Positions 17,785 to 25,831 of a DNA stretch of 64,000 nt are shown here, piece by piece. How positions within the stretch are numbered: the first letter of the stretch is position 1; every line of letters starts with the position of its first letter. Made by a program: the position numbers and the translations under genes. The notes beneath the pieces are model-generated. The model ran no database searches. It worked only from the letters and a program-made list of their open reading frames with translations, and was not told the DNA's origin. The DNA comes from Gordonia polyisoprenivorans (GTDB lineage: Bacteria > Actinomycetota > Actinomycetes > Mycobacteriales > Mycobacteriaceae), in contig NZ_CP072203.1 of NCBI RefSeq assembly GCF_017654315.1, forward strand, positions 1,922,001 through 1,986,000. Reading direction: 5' to 3'.

Positions 17785-18969
17785 GTGCCGGGACACGGAC
17801 ATATCGTTGTCCAAGCGGATCCATTCCGCCGACTGACCGGGGCATTCGGCCGAGAGCTGGCCGGAGCGGTGGCCGCTCGGTTCATCGAGGGTTTGATGGC
17901 GCGTGTCGGGCCCGCGATCGCGATGCTGCGGGTGGCCGACCTCGACTATGAATTGGTTCCTACCGCATCCGGCGACGAGAAACTCGACATCCTCATCGGT
18001 GAACTCCGCGGCGGCGCCCACATTGTCGAACTGGGCGGTGAACGGTATTTCCTGGACACGCGAACCGGGGTGGCCTCCCCCCGTTATCTGTCCCGCGACC
18101 TCAACAACGGCGTGGGCAAATGGTGCGCGGAATGCGCGTTCACGGCGGCGATCGATCGGCAGACACCACTGGAGGTGTGCGACGACGAGATGCTCGCCAC
18201 CGTCGACCGGTTGCGCACCACCGTGCTGCGGCTCTCGCGGGCCAAGGTTGCCGACTTCGCGCCGCACTATCAGCCGATCGTGCATCTACCGTCGCACGAA
18301 GTCGCCGGGTACGAGTCGCTGATGCGCTGGCGGGACGGCAACGAGGCCGGCCCGAGTGAGTTCCTCCCGATCCTGGAGGGCACCGCGTTGCTGGGGCCGA
18401 TCAGCACCTCGACGATCGCGACGGCCGTCGCCGAACTCCCACGCGGGATCACCACGGCGGCCGGATCGGACTCCTTCGTGTCGATCAACTTCTCCCAGCG
18501 CCAACTCCTCAACCCGGCGATCGTCGAGTCGACCATCGAGCAGGTCCGCGCCAGCGGAGCCGATCCGGCGCGGTTCTGGATCGAGTTGCGGGAGGACGAG
18601 GTGATCCGCATCGCCAGCGACGCCGCCCACGCCGTCACCGCGCTGAGCGAGGCCGGGTGCACCATCGTCGTCGACGATCTCGGGTCGGGGTACTCCGCGC
18701 TGAGCTACCTGCTCGATCTGCCGGTCGACGTCCTCAAGGTCGACGGAGACCTGGTGAACTCCCTCGACAGCGACTGTCAGGAGGAGAGCGAGACCACGGT
18801 GGCGGTGGTCCGCGCGATCTGTGACGTCGCCCGTGCGACGGGATCGAAGACGGTTGCCGAAGGTGTCGAGGACGCGGCTGTCGTACCGTTGCTCGTCGAC
18901 CTGGGATTCGACTATGCGCAGGGATACCACTTCGGGCGGCCCGCGTCGTCGTCGGCGCTGTTCGGTTGA
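17785..18969 (+). CDS. EAL-domain cyclic-di-GMP phosphodiesterase, paralogue of the 12677 gene
   Basis: 394 residues from GTG 17785. That start was picked because HIVVQADPFRRLTGAFGREL then lines up with the N-terminus of the 12677 protein (LVVAISADPYHRVAVAYGRE). An ATG at 17713 would add 24 unmatched residues. The EAL set is complete: Glu177 (GYESLMRW), Asn235 (INFSQRQL), Glu267 (WIELRED), Asp297-298 (VDDLGSG), Lys318 (LKVDGD) and Gln in AQGYHFGRP. The shared N-terminal domain here contains a Cys-rich patch (KWCAECAF) absent from the other copy, which might sense redox or metal. It is divergent from GGDEF-ThiF. Confidence 0.87.
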   Translation: MPGHGHIVVQADPFRRLTGAFGRELAGAVAARFIEGLMARVGPAIAMLRVADLDYELVPTASGDEKLDILIGELRGGAHIVELGGERYFLDTRTGVASPRYLSRDLNNGVGKWCAECAFTAAIDRQTPLEVCDDEMLATVDRLRTTVLRLSRAKVADFAPHYQPIVHLPSHEVAGYESLMRWRDGNEAGPSEFLPILEGTALLGPISTSTIATAVAELPRGITTAAGSDSFVSINFSQRQLLNPAIVESTIEQVRASGADPARFWIELREDEVIRIASDAAHAVTALSEAGCTIVVDDLGSGYSALSYLLDLPVDVLKVDGDLVNSLDSDCQEESETTVAVVRAICDVARATGSKTVAEGVEDAAVVPLLVDLGFDYAQGYHFGRPASSSALFG

Positions 18970-18984
18970 GCGTCGTCTCCCGGA

Positions 18985-19674
18985 CTACTTGTCACAGCCG
19001 AGGACGGCGGCCTTGGCGAGACCACCGAACTGGTAGGCGAACTGGAAGCTCCAGTACCGCAGCGACGACGGATATGACCGCGGCACCGGGCGCATGACGA
19101 CGTCGCCGTCGAAGCACTGGCCGAAGATGTAGCGGGCGCGAACCAGGTGGAACCGCCAGCTGATGACGATCACGCTGTGCCAGTGGCGTTGGCGGGCCAG
19201 TCGCTGGGTCTCCATCGCCTCGCCCCGCGTCGTCGACGGATCGGGGTCGAAACAGATCACCTCGATCGATGCGGTGCTCGACGAACACACCCGCTGCATC
19301 AATTCGGCGCCGGTGCGGTGATAGTGGTCGTTCATGTACGGGTCGGAGATGAGGACCGTGGAGGCGTATCCCTCGCGGGCGAGCTGTAGACCGTAATCCT
19401 CACGGCCGTCGTGCTCCCCACCGAGCACGACGATGGCGTCGACCTTGCGCAGCGGGTCGGAATGGTCGCGGTAGAACAGCTGATAGCCCAACCCGTAGAA
19501 CGCCGCTCCCGCGAGCACGGCGACGATCACCACGGCGATCACCACACGGCGCAGCAGTCGGCGTCGACGGACCGGCCGGTCCGGCGAGTCGGAGTGCCGG
19601 GTGGCCGTGGGATCGGGATCGGTCGCCGACGAGGACACGGTGGGCTCGGGTGTCCTCGGGTTCACCCGACCCAT
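18985..19674 (-). CDS. YdcF/SanA-like DUF218 membrane protein
   Basis: 229 residues from ATG 19674. A cytoplasmic Pro/Ser/Thr-rich tail is followed by one membrane helix (VVIAVVIVAVLAGAAFYG, about residues 44-62) and then an extracytoplasmic DUF218 domain. DUF218 marks are DAIVVLGG, ISDPYMNDHYHRTGAEL and a C-terminal FHLVRARYIF. The family includes E. coli SanA and YdcF and is linked to envelope barrier function, with unknown chemistry. It runs convergent to the EAL gene with a 15-bp gap. It is not tied to menB by any visible signal apart from shared direction. Confidence 0.82.
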   Translation of the reverse strand: MGRVNPRTPEPTVSSSATDPDPTATRHSDSPDRPVRRRRLLRRVVIAVVIVAVLAGAAFYGLGYQLFYRDHSDPLRKVDAIVVLGGEHDGREDYGLQLAREGYASTVLISDPYMNDHYHRTGAELMQRVCSSSTASIEVICFDPDPSTTRGEAMETQRLARQRHWHSVIVISWRFHLVRARYIFGQCFDGDVVMRPVPRSYPSSLRYWSFQFAYQFGGLAKAAVLGCDK

Positions 19675-19766
19675 TGTGGCCGCGGATCGGTGATCGCGCA
19701 CCGTACCGACGTAGTGATCTGTGCCGCTGTCATCTGTGGTGATCAGCCGGTGGGATCGGCGGTGCT

Positions 19767-20735
19767 TCAGTAGTAATACGGAAAAGCGTCCCATTCCGGA
19801 GAGCGCTTCTGCAGGAACGCATCCCGGCCCTCGACGGCCTCATCGGTCATGTATGCCAGGCGGGTGGCCTCACCGGCGAACACCTGCTGGCCCATGAGCC
19901 CGTCGTCGGTGAGATTGAAGGCGAACTTCAGCATGCGTTGCGCGGTGGGCGATTTGCCGTTGATGGTGCGCCCCCACTCGATGGCGGTGCGTTCGAGGTC
20001 GGCGTGATCGGCCACCCGGTTCACCGCACCCATCCGATGCATCGTCTTCGCGTCGTACGCCTCGCCGAGGAAGAAGATCTCGCGCGCGAACTTCTGGCCG
20101 ACCTGCTTGGCGAGGTATGCGCTGCCGTAGCCGGCGTCGAAGGAACCGACGTCGGCGTCGGTCTGCTTGAAGCGGGCGTGCTCGCGTGAGGCGAGGGTGA
20201 GGTCGCACACCACGTGCAGGGAGTGACCGCCACCGGCGGCCCAACCGTTGACGACGGCGATCACGACCTTGGGCATCGTGCGGATGAGGCGCTGGACCTC
20301 CAGGATGTGCAGGCGGCCGCCCTCCGCCTTCACGCGCGCCTCGTCGACGCCCTCGGCACCGGCCGCCGCGACGTCGGTGTCGTGGCTGGTCGCGTACTGA
20401 TAGCCGGACCGACCGCGGATGCGTTGATCACCGCCGCTGCAGAACGCCCACCCCCCGTCCTTGGGGCTCGGTCCGTTGCCGGTGAGCAGCACCGTGCCGA
20501 TGTCGGGGGTGCGCCGTGCGTGGTCGAGGGCCCGATAGAGCTCGTCGACGGTGTGCGGCCGGAACGCATTGCGGACCTCGGGTCGGTCGAAGGCGATGCG
20601 CACGATGCCGTCGGCGCGGGCGGTACCGACGTGGCGGTGATAGGTGATGTCGGTGAGTTCGCCGAGGTCGGTCACTGGACGCCACTGGCTCGGATCGAAG
20701 GGAGTCGGCGTGGCGGAAGCGGCATCGGTGCTCAT
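19767..20735 (-). CDS. menB: 1,4-dihydroxy-2-naphthoyl-CoA synthase
   Basis: 322 residues. It closes the naphthoate ring from o-succinylbenzoyl-CoA in menaquinone synthesis. A crotonase fold with the MenB signatures: SGGDQRIRGRSGY, VVNGWAAGGGHSLHVVCDLTLAS (oxyanion hole), and DADVGSFDAGYGSAYLAKQVG with the catalytic Asp/Gly loop. The C-terminus EWDAFPYYY is typical of MenB. The start ATG 20735 is preceded by TAACCT with 7 nt between, so the transcript may be leaderless. Related quinone genes menD, menG, menJ and grcC follow within 18 kb. Confidence 0.95.
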   Translation of the reverse strand: MSTDAASATPTPFDPSQWRPVTDLGELTDITYHRHVGTARADGIVRIAFDRPEVRNAFRPHTVDELYRALDHARRTPDIGTVLLTGNGPSPKDGGWAFCSGGDQRIRGRSGYQYATSHDTDVAAAGAEGVDEARVKAEGGRLHILEVQRLIRTMPKVVIAVVNGWAAGGGHSLHVVCDLTLASREHARFKQTDADVGSFDAGYGSAYLAKQVGQKFAREIFFLGEAYDAKTMHRMGAVNRVADHADLERTAIEWGRTINGKSPTAQRMLKFAFNLTDDGLMGQQVFAGEATRLAYMTDEAVEGRDAFLQKRSPEWDAFPYYY

Positions 20736-20748
20736 GGAGTTCAGGTTA
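20736..20748 (-). promoter_or_regulatory. Leaderless -10 box before menB
   Basis: TAACCT on the reverse strand ends 7 nt before the ATG, and no Shine-Dalgarno is present. Confidence 0.5.
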
Positions 20749-20884
20749 GGACACCGATCTCGGGCCGCCCGCGAACACCTCGGCGGCGGCCGTTCGGGGC
20801 GCCCGAACGCCGGTTTCTTAGAATTTGGCGGGTTTCTTCTCGGATGAGTGGCCACCCACCAGCGCTTTTTGGCATATTGGCGAC

Positions 20885-21058
20885 GTGGGTGTGTGGGAGA
20901 TCGTGCTGATCGTCGTCGCCGTGTGGGTGGCGCTGTCGGTCGTGCTCGCCCTGCTCATCGGCGCGATCATCAAACTCCGGGACCGTCGCGAGGCGCCGAC
21001 CGCGACCGCGCACGTGGATCTGCACGCCGTCGGCAGCACCCGTCACCACCACCGTTAG
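20885..21058 (+). CDS. Small single-pass membrane protein
   Basis: 57 residues from GTG 20885. One strong membrane helix (WEIVLIVVAVWVALSVVLAL) is followed by a basic stop-transfer (KLRDRREA) and a His-rich end (STRHHHR). An in-frame start further up (20825) would add a non-hydrophobic lead. It is divergent from menB and 49 bp before the thioesterase gene. There is no recognised family. The clean helix followed by positive charges is the reason to call it. Confidence 0.55.
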   Translation: MGVWEIVLIVVAVWVALSVVLALLIGAIIKLRDRREAPTATAHVDLHAVGSTRHHHR

Positions 21059-21093
21059 GCCGCGCCGACTGCGACGCCGATGACCGGCGCCGA

Positions 21094-21106
21094 TACGGTG
21101 TCTGGC
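21094..21106 (+). promoter_or_regulatory. Leaderless -10 box before thioesterase
   Basis: TACGGT, then 7 nt, then ATG 21107. It supports that ATG over the in-frame ATG at 21080. Confidence 0.45.
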
Positions 21107-21763
21107 ATGACTTCTTCGCCAGAATCGGGCTGGGCCGTGCCCGCCGACGCGGACTCGCCGCACGAGGGCGGATTCCGCGCCCGCATCGACATCACCACCG
21201 ACCGCGGCGGCCCGCGCTACGGCGAATTCAGCGAGGAGATCCGGCGGCTGATGGACCTGGCGCGCTACGCGTGCCCGACGCCGGAGATCACCGACGAACT
21301 CATCGACCAGGTGCGGGCGCTCAACAAGCGCCTCGAGGACGTGCAGATCGACGAATGGCGCTCGCCCGCGGGCACCCGCATCGATCTGCCCGCGCGAGGC
21401 AACATCACGCTGCCGCCGTACGAGATCAGCGAGGGCGGCCCCGACGGCGTGGTTGCCTCGGTGACCTTCCGTCCGTTCCACCTCGGCGGCAACGACGCCG
21501 CGCACGGCGGTCACGTCGCGGTGGCCTTCGACGACCTCGGCGGTATGGCGTCGGCACTGGCCGTGCAGGGCATCACCCGCACCGCCTATCTCACCGTCAG
21601 CTACCGGTCGTTGACGCCGCTGCGGACCCCGCTGCGCATGCACACCTGGGTCGAGAACCTGGACGGCCGAAAGGCTTTCGTCAAGGGCACACTGCACGAC
21701 GGAGACCGGCTGTGTGCCGACCTCGACGCGCTGTTCATCGCGCTGAAGCCGGGGCAGCCGTAG
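21107..21763 (+). CDS. PaaI/hotdog-fold acyl-CoA thioesterase
   Basis: 218 residues. The hotdog domain lies in about residues 95-215: FRPFHLGGNDAAHGGHVAVAFD carries the conserved HGG turn and acidic residue of 4HBT/PaaI thioesterases, followed by TAYLTVSYRSLTPL. The N-terminal ~85 residues are specific to the actinobacterial branch. It hydrolyses acyl-CoA esters in the cytoplasm. Next to menB it could serve as a dihydroxynaphthoyl-CoA hydrolase, the step after MenB, but this is inference from location. It is convergent with the following reverse-strand gene, 9 bp apart. Confidence 0.8.
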   Translation: MTSSPESGWAVPADADSPHEGGFRARIDITTDRGGPRYGEFSEEIRRLMDLARYACPTPEITDELIDQVRALNKRLEDVQIDEWRSPAGTRIDLPARGNITLPPYEISEGGPDGVVASVTFRPFHLGGNDAAHGGHVAVAFDDLGGMASALAVQGITRTAYLTVSYRSLTPLRTPLRMHTWVENLDGRKAFVKGTLHDGDRLCADLDALFIALKPGQP

Positions 21764-21772
21764 GCGTCTCGG

Positions 21773-23074
21773 TTACGTCAACTCGTGGACGTCGAAGCTC
21801 GCTCCCGCGGCCCGCAGACGGTCGGCGAGCGCATCGCCCATCGCGGCGGCGGGGGTGAGGACGCCGCTGCGGGCGGGGAGCTGACCCCGGTCGAGGGCCA
21901 GGGTCAGCGCACTCTCGCCGAGCATCACCGCGGTGGCCTTGTATCCCGGGTCGCCCGACAGCCTCATCTGCGAGCGGTACCGACGGCCGGTGCTGGTGCG
22001 GGTGTAGGTTTCGGTGACGAAAAAGCCTTTCTCCCTGGTCTTTTCGCTCGGACCGCTACCCGGCTTGGGCAGCACGCGATCGAGGAGCCGGCGCGTCGGG
22101 CCGAAGCTCATCGCGCCCAGGAACGCTCCGGTGCCGACGCTGACGCTGCCGGCGATCAACGCCGACAGAACCGGGATGCCGCCGACGTTCATGGTTTCCG
22201 CATAGTGGAAATTAGGGCCATAGGCGTTGTTCAGCAACGCGTTCGAGCGTCGCACGACGCGCGTGTTGTAGGACGACATGAAGAATGGCGCGAGGGTCCC
22301 CGACAACGACGGGTCGACGGTGCGGGCGCGTACCACCGCGATGTCACTGGGCTCCGAGGACATGCTGACCTTCGGGGTGTCGCCCGGATCCCCGGACAGT
22401 GCTTGCGGATTGAGCAGCAGTCGTCGCTTCTGCGGGTCCTTGGCCTCCTCGGCGATCACCCGCATCGAATCGATGGTGCCGCCGGAGACGCCGCCGCGCA
22501 TCGACTTGACCACCATCGTGGTGTCGGTGAGCGTGCCCGCGTGGTCGTCGGCGACCTTGCGATAGAGCAGATAGGTGCCGAGATCGGAAGGGACCGAATC
22601 GAATCCGCAGGAGTGGACGATGCGCGCACCGGTGGCCTGCGCGGTCTCGTGGGCCTTGTCGATGGAGAAGTGGACGAAGGGTACCTCGCCGGTGAGGTCA
22701 ACGTAGTCGGTGCCCGCGGTGGCGGCCGCGACGACGAGCGACTCGCCGTAGCGCAGGTAGGGGCCGACCGTCGTGCAGACCACCCGCGTGCGGGCGACCA
22801 TCGCGTCGAGCGAACTCGGCGACGAGGCGTCGGCGACGATCAGCGGCCAGCTCGAAGCCGTGGCGGGAAGGCGTCGGCGGACCTCGGCGAGTTTGGTCTC
22901 GGTGCGGCCGGCCAGCGCGATCCTGGTGCCGGCGGGCGCGTGCTCGGCGAGATAGCGGGCGGTCAGCTCGCCGACGAAGCCGGTGGCGCCGAAGACGACG
23001 ACGTCGAACTCGCGGGCGGGCGTGGTGGTTGTCGGTTCAGGTGTGCCGGACTCGGACGAATTCTCCCCACTCAT
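21773..23074 (-). CDS. Saccharopine-dehydrogenase-like oxidoreductase
   Basis: 433 residues. The NAD(P)-binding Rossmann start is DVVVFGATGFVGELTARYL near residue 24, then ALAGRTETKL and VVCTTVGPYLRYGE. The middle part has HSCGFDSVPSDLG, a hallmark of the mycobacterial saccharopine-dehydrogenase-like/trans-acting enoyl reductase group that includes Rv2449c and Rv2953. One or two hydrophobic stretches (VLSALIAGSVSVGTGAFLGA) suggest membrane association. It may act on lipids. TACCCT lies 7 nt before ATG 23074, so leaderless start is likely. Confidence 0.85.
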   Translation of the reverse strand: MSGENSSESGTPEPTTTTPAREFDVVVFGATGFVGELTARYLAEHAPAGTRIALAGRTETKLAEVRRRLPATASSWPLIVADASSPSSLDAMVARTRVVCTTVGPYLRYGESLVVAAATAGTDYVDLTGEVPFVHFSIDKAHETAQATGARIVHSCGFDSVPSDLGTYLLYRKVADDHAGTLTDTTMVVKSMRGGVSGGTIDSMRVIAEEAKDPQKRRLLLNPQALSGDPGDTPKVSMSSEPSDIAVVRARTVDPSLSGTLAPFFMSSYNTRVVRRSNALLNNAYGPNFHYAETMNVGGIPVLSALIAGSVSVGTGAFLGAMSFGPTRRLLDRVLPKPGSGPSEKTREKGFFVTETYTRTSTGRRYRSQMRLSGDPGYKATAVMLGESALTLALDRGQLPARSGVLTPAAAMGDALADRLRAAGASFDVHELT

Positions 23075-23087
23075 GGCGTCGAGGGTA
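23075..23087 (-). promoter_or_regulatory. Leaderless -10 box before saccharopine-dehydrogenase-like gene
   Basis: TACCCT ends 7 nt before the ATG on the reverse strand. Confidence 0.5.
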
Positions 23088-23105
23088 ATCGTCGTGCGAG
23101 ATCGG

Positions 23106-24182
23106 TCACAGCGCGGCTGGTCCGGGGCGCCGTCGGGCGGCCCAGCGCGCGGCGAACGGTGCCACGAACAGCATCAACAGCACTCGCAGGATCTGCGCGG
23201 CCACCACGAAGGCGACATTGCCGCCGGCCGCGGTGGCCGCGGCGAGCACCGCGTAGATGCCGCCCGGGGTGGTCGCCAGATAGCAGTCGAACATCGATTC
23301 GCCGGTCCACCACGACAACAGCACGCCGAGCAGTCCGCAGCCGACCCCGATCGCGAGGATCAGACCGATCGCCGGCGGCAGGATGCGCCCGATCGCCTTG
23401 AGCCGCTCTATCGTGAACCCCAGCCCGGCCTGCCAGCCGATCAACGCGTAGGCGATCGCGAGCAGGATCGGTGAGATCGCGGCGTCGCCGGCCAGTCCGG
23501 TCAGTTCGGCTGTCGTCGACAACGCCATCGGACCGAGCAGGCCGGCCGCTGGGAGGTGGATGAGCCGGCCGACGGGCACGCCGATGCCCGCGCACACCGC
23601 CAGCAGCACCAGCCCCCAGCCCTGATCGGACCAGCTCGGCGACGCTTGCGCCACGCCGTTCGCCGACGCACCGAACACCACCGATGCAACCAGCGGGATG
23701 GTGAGGGTCACCAACGCCACGCGCACGTACTGGACGACGGCGACGACCCGCTCGTCGCCGCCGAGTTCACGGGTCAGTGACACCAGTCCGGACGCGCCGC
23801 CGGCGACCAGAGCCAGTGCGCCGGTGAGGGTATCGACTTGTCGGTGCAGTCCGAGCAGGGCTCCGCCGGCCACCGACAGGGCCAAGGTGCCGAGCCCGAT
23901 GACGAGTACCGGTAACCACGCCGATCCCAGTCCCGACAGTGTGCTCGGGTCGGCCATGGTGCCGATGTAGACACCGAGCACCCCCTGCGCTGCCAGGAAC
24001 AGGGGTCGGGGGACGACGGGGGCGTCGGGGTCATCGGTACGAGCGCGCGGGGCGAGTCCGCCGATGGCGAGGACGGCGGCGACCACCAGGCCGGCGAACA
24101 GGGCGGCGGCGTCGACGTCGAGGAGTTCGAGAAGATATGCGGCGATCGCGGTGACGAGGGCCAATCCGATCCAACGACGCAC
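23106..24182 (-). CDS. AbrB-family membrane protein
   Basis: 358 residues with about ten hydrophobic helices arranged as two similar halves, as in the AbrB (putative ammonia monooxygenase/regulator) family of inner-membrane proteins. Each half holds a Gly-Gly-rich kink: ALVAGGASGLVSLTRELGGD and CYLATTPGGIYAVLAAATAA. Biological role is uncertain. Some members affect aidB expression in E. coli and transport has been suggested. The start is GTG 24182 with TACGCT 7 nt before it. It shares direction with the methyltransferase upstream (25-bp gap). Confidence 0.82.
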   Translation of the reverse strand: MRRWIGLALVTAIAAYLLELLDVDAAALFAGLVVAAVLAIGGLAPRARTDDPDAPVVPRPLFLAAQGVLGVYIGTMADPSTLSGLGSAWLPVLVIGLGTLALSVAGGALLGLHRQVDTLTGALALVAGGASGLVSLTRELGGDERVVAVVQYVRVALVTLTIPLVASVVFGASANGVAQASPSWSDQGWGLVLLAVCAGIGVPVGRLIHLPAAGLLGPMALSTTAELTGLAGDAAISPILLAIAYALIGWQAGLGFTIERLKAIGRILPPAIGLILAIGVGCGLLGVLLSWWTGESMFDCYLATTPGGIYAVLAAATAAGGNVAFVVAAQILRVLLMLFVAPFAARWAARRRPGPAAL

Positions 24183-24195
24183 TGGCCCCAGCGTA
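24183..24195 (-). promoter_or_regulatory. Leaderless -10 box before AbrB-family gene
   Basis: TACGCT ends 7 nt before GTG 24182 on the reverse strand. Confidence 0.45.
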
Positions 24196-24207
24196 GGCGG
24201 GCCCGGG

Positions 24208-24831
24208 TCAGCGGGCGCGGGCGCCTCCCAGGCTCATCGCGCCGAAGGTCTTGGGGGTGCCGCGTTGGTAGAAGCGGTCGAGGTCGGTGATCTCGAATCC
24301 GGCGTCGGTGAGGGCGGCGGGGATGTCGCGGGTGAGGTGACAGCCACCGGCGACCCGACGCTGGACGGGCTCGAGGCGGCGCTGCCACCGCTGGACCCGG
24401 GCGTCGGGCGCGTCACCGTGTTCCAGGAATCGCAGGGAGGCAGCAGGTTTGAGGACCCGGCGCAATTCAGCGAGGGCGGCGGGCAGGTCGGCGATGGTGC
24501 ACATCGTGAACGTCGACAAGGCGCCGTCGAAGGTGTTGTCGGGGAAGGGCAGTGACTGTCCGTCGAGCCCTGCGCGATCGATCGGGACCGTCGACGCCGC
24601 GATGCGGTTGGCACCGAGGAGCCAGCCGTCGTCGGCGGGTTCGATGGCGCTGACCCGGGTCACCGTGTGCGGATACGCCTCGATGTTGTGGCCCGAGCCG
24701 AACCCGACCTCGACGATGTGGCCGGTCAGCGGTGCGCAGACGCGTCTGCGCAGCGGGACCATCAGCGACGACCCGCAGGTCAGGTTGATCAGTCGCGGAA
24801 GGAGGTGGCGGTCGTAGAAACCGGAGCCCAT
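24208..24831 (-). CDS. Class I SAM-dependent methyltransferase (UbiE-like)
   Basis: 207 residues. Motif I is HIVEVGFGSGHNIEAYP near residue 38, the acidic ribose contact is in AIEPADD, motif IV in FDGALSTFTMCTI, and LRRVLKPAASLRFLEHG is the usual post-motif. The sequence from FYDRHLLPRLIN onward matches a common actinobacterial group of small methyltransferases of unknown substrate. TATCCT lies 6 nt before ATG 24831. Its upstream region holds the first 92-bp inverted-repeat element, 32 bp from the start. Confidence 0.83.
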   Translation of the reverse strand: MGSGFYDRHLLPRLINLTCGSSLMVPLRRRVCAPLTGHIVEVGFGSGHNIEAYPHTVTRVSAIEPADDGWLLGANRIAASTVPIDRAGLDGQSLPFPDNTFDGALSTFTMCTIADLPAALAELRRVLKPAASLRFLEHGDAPDARVQRWQRRLEPVQRRVAGGCHLTRDIPAALTDAGFEITDLDRFYQRGTPKTFGAMSLGGARAR

Positions 24832-24843
24832 GAGCCGAGGATA
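24832..24843 (-). promoter_or_regulatory. Leaderless -10 box before methyltransferase
   Basis: TATCCT ends 6 nt before ATG 24831 on the reverse strand. It lies between the start codon and the 92-bp element. Confidence 0.45.
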
Positions 24844-24862
24844 GGTCCGCCGGCCCGGGTGC

Positions 24863-24954
24863 TCGCCTGTTTTCAGTCATCTGCCGGATACACAAGGTGC
24901 GCTGACCTGGGCTTTTGGTGAATCTCTACTTTGGAAATGACTGAAAACAGGCGA
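24863..24954. repeat. 92-bp inverted-repeat element, copy 1
   Basis: Perfect 18-bp terminal inverted repeats TCGCCTGTTTTCAGTCAT (24863-24880) and its complement (24937-24954) flank a 56-bp core. The core shares GACCTGGGCTTTTG and GAATCTCTACT with copy 2 at 25832. The two copies have the same length and orientation. Copy 1 lies in the divergent gap between the methyltransferase and the DUF559-type gene. No ORF or target-site duplication is evident (flanks GC / TA). It could be a MITE-like or REP-like element, or a structured regulatory site. Confidence 0.85.
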
Positions 24955-24991
24955 TAGGGAGCCAGAACGGGTCCCGCTGCGTCCAATTCCC

Positions 24992-25822
24992 GTGGACAGG
25001 ATCATCGAGCTGGGTGTGAAGAGCCGCACGGAGCTGATCGCGGGCGGGCTGACCGACAACGACCTGCGGCGGATGGTGCGCCGAGGAGAACTCTTCGTCG
25101 AACGTCGAGGCTGGTACTCGACACCTGGCGCCGACTCCGACGCACTGCTGGCCGCACGGGGTTACGGCGCGTTGTCGGGTCCGACCGCGCTGGACAAACA
25201 CGGGATCTGGGTTCCGCCGGGCTACGAGGCGGTGCACATCCGGACGGGCAAGGATGCGATGAGGCGAGGCGGTGCCTGTTGTCGACCGCCGGGTCCGCCG
25301 CTGCCGGTGCACTCGATCCTCGACCCGGTTCCGCTGGCCCTGTGCAGTGCAGTCGGGTGCATGAGTCCCGATGACTGGATCGTCGTCGCCGATTCGGTGT
25401 TGAACAGTCAGGGTCTCGATGTGGAGTTGCTGCTGGCGATGTTGCCGCGACCCAACGCCACCATCGAGATGCTCCTGACCGAGTGCGATCCCCGATCCCA
25501 GTCGGGCACGGAGACCATGGTGCGGACCCGATTACGACGACGGGGCGACGACGTCGTGGTCCAACCGAATCTCATCGGGTTGGGCTGGTTCGACCTGCGA
25601 GTGGGCCGACTCCTGATCGAGTGCGACAGCAAGCTTCATCACACCAGCCTGGAGAACTACCGCAAGGATCGTCGCCGCGACCGCAAATCGCTGGCCAGGG
25701 GCTACTCGACGATGCGCCTGACTTACGACGACGTTCTCTACGGCTGGGACGACACACTGGCCGACATCACCCGCACCCTCGACGACGATCGGCACCGGTT
25801 GCCGCCTCCCGACGACGAATGA
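24992..25822 (+). CDS. AbiEi-like wHTH + DUF559/Vsr-like PD-(D/E)xK nuclease-type protein
   Basis: 276 residues, GTG start. Residues 8-45 look like the winged-helix start of AbiEi/type IV antitoxin-like proteins (LTDNDLRRMVRRGELFVERRGWY). Residues 165-265 carry a DUF559/Vsr-like nuclease core: Glu in SGTETMVRTRL, Asp in WFDLRVG, Glu-x-Asp-x-Lys in LIECDSKLHH, then YRKDRRRDRKSLARGY. All likely catalytic positions are present. Such proteins are usually multi-copy in Gordonia, Rhodococcus and Nocardia, and their role is unproven. The gene sits exactly between two 92-bp inverted-repeat elements, 37 and 9 bp away, which suggests a mobile or recombining unit. Confidence 0.75.
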   Translation: MDRIIELGVKSRTELIAGGLTDNDLRRMVRRGELFVERRGWYSTPGADSDALLAARGYGALSGPTALDKHGIWVPPGYEAVHIRTGKDAMRRGGACCRPPGPPLPVHSILDPVPLALCSAVGCMSPDDWIVVADSVLNSQGLDVELLLAMLPRPNATIEMLLTECDPRSQSGTETMVRTRLRRRGDDVVVQPNLIGLGWFDLRVGRLLIECDSKLHHTSLENYRKDRRRDRKSLARGYSTMRLTYDDVLYGWDDTLADITRTLDDDRHRLPPPDDE

Positions 25823-25831
25823 TGGTGCCGT

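Noticed and set aside
17564..17836. 90-codon frame containing a GTG with a GGAGG upstream (17678-17689)
   Set aside because: The frame is not related to the paralogous EAL N-terminus and runs into the EAL gene in another frame.
21785..23401. 538-codon forward frame over the saccharopine-dehydrogenase-like gene
   Set aside because: Antisense shadow with Arg/Gly/Ala runs. The reverse-strand gene has clear Rossmann motifs.
24863..24954. Simple rho-independent terminator
   Set aside because: The 56-nt loop, the conserved core and location upstream of two divergent starts do not fit a terminator.
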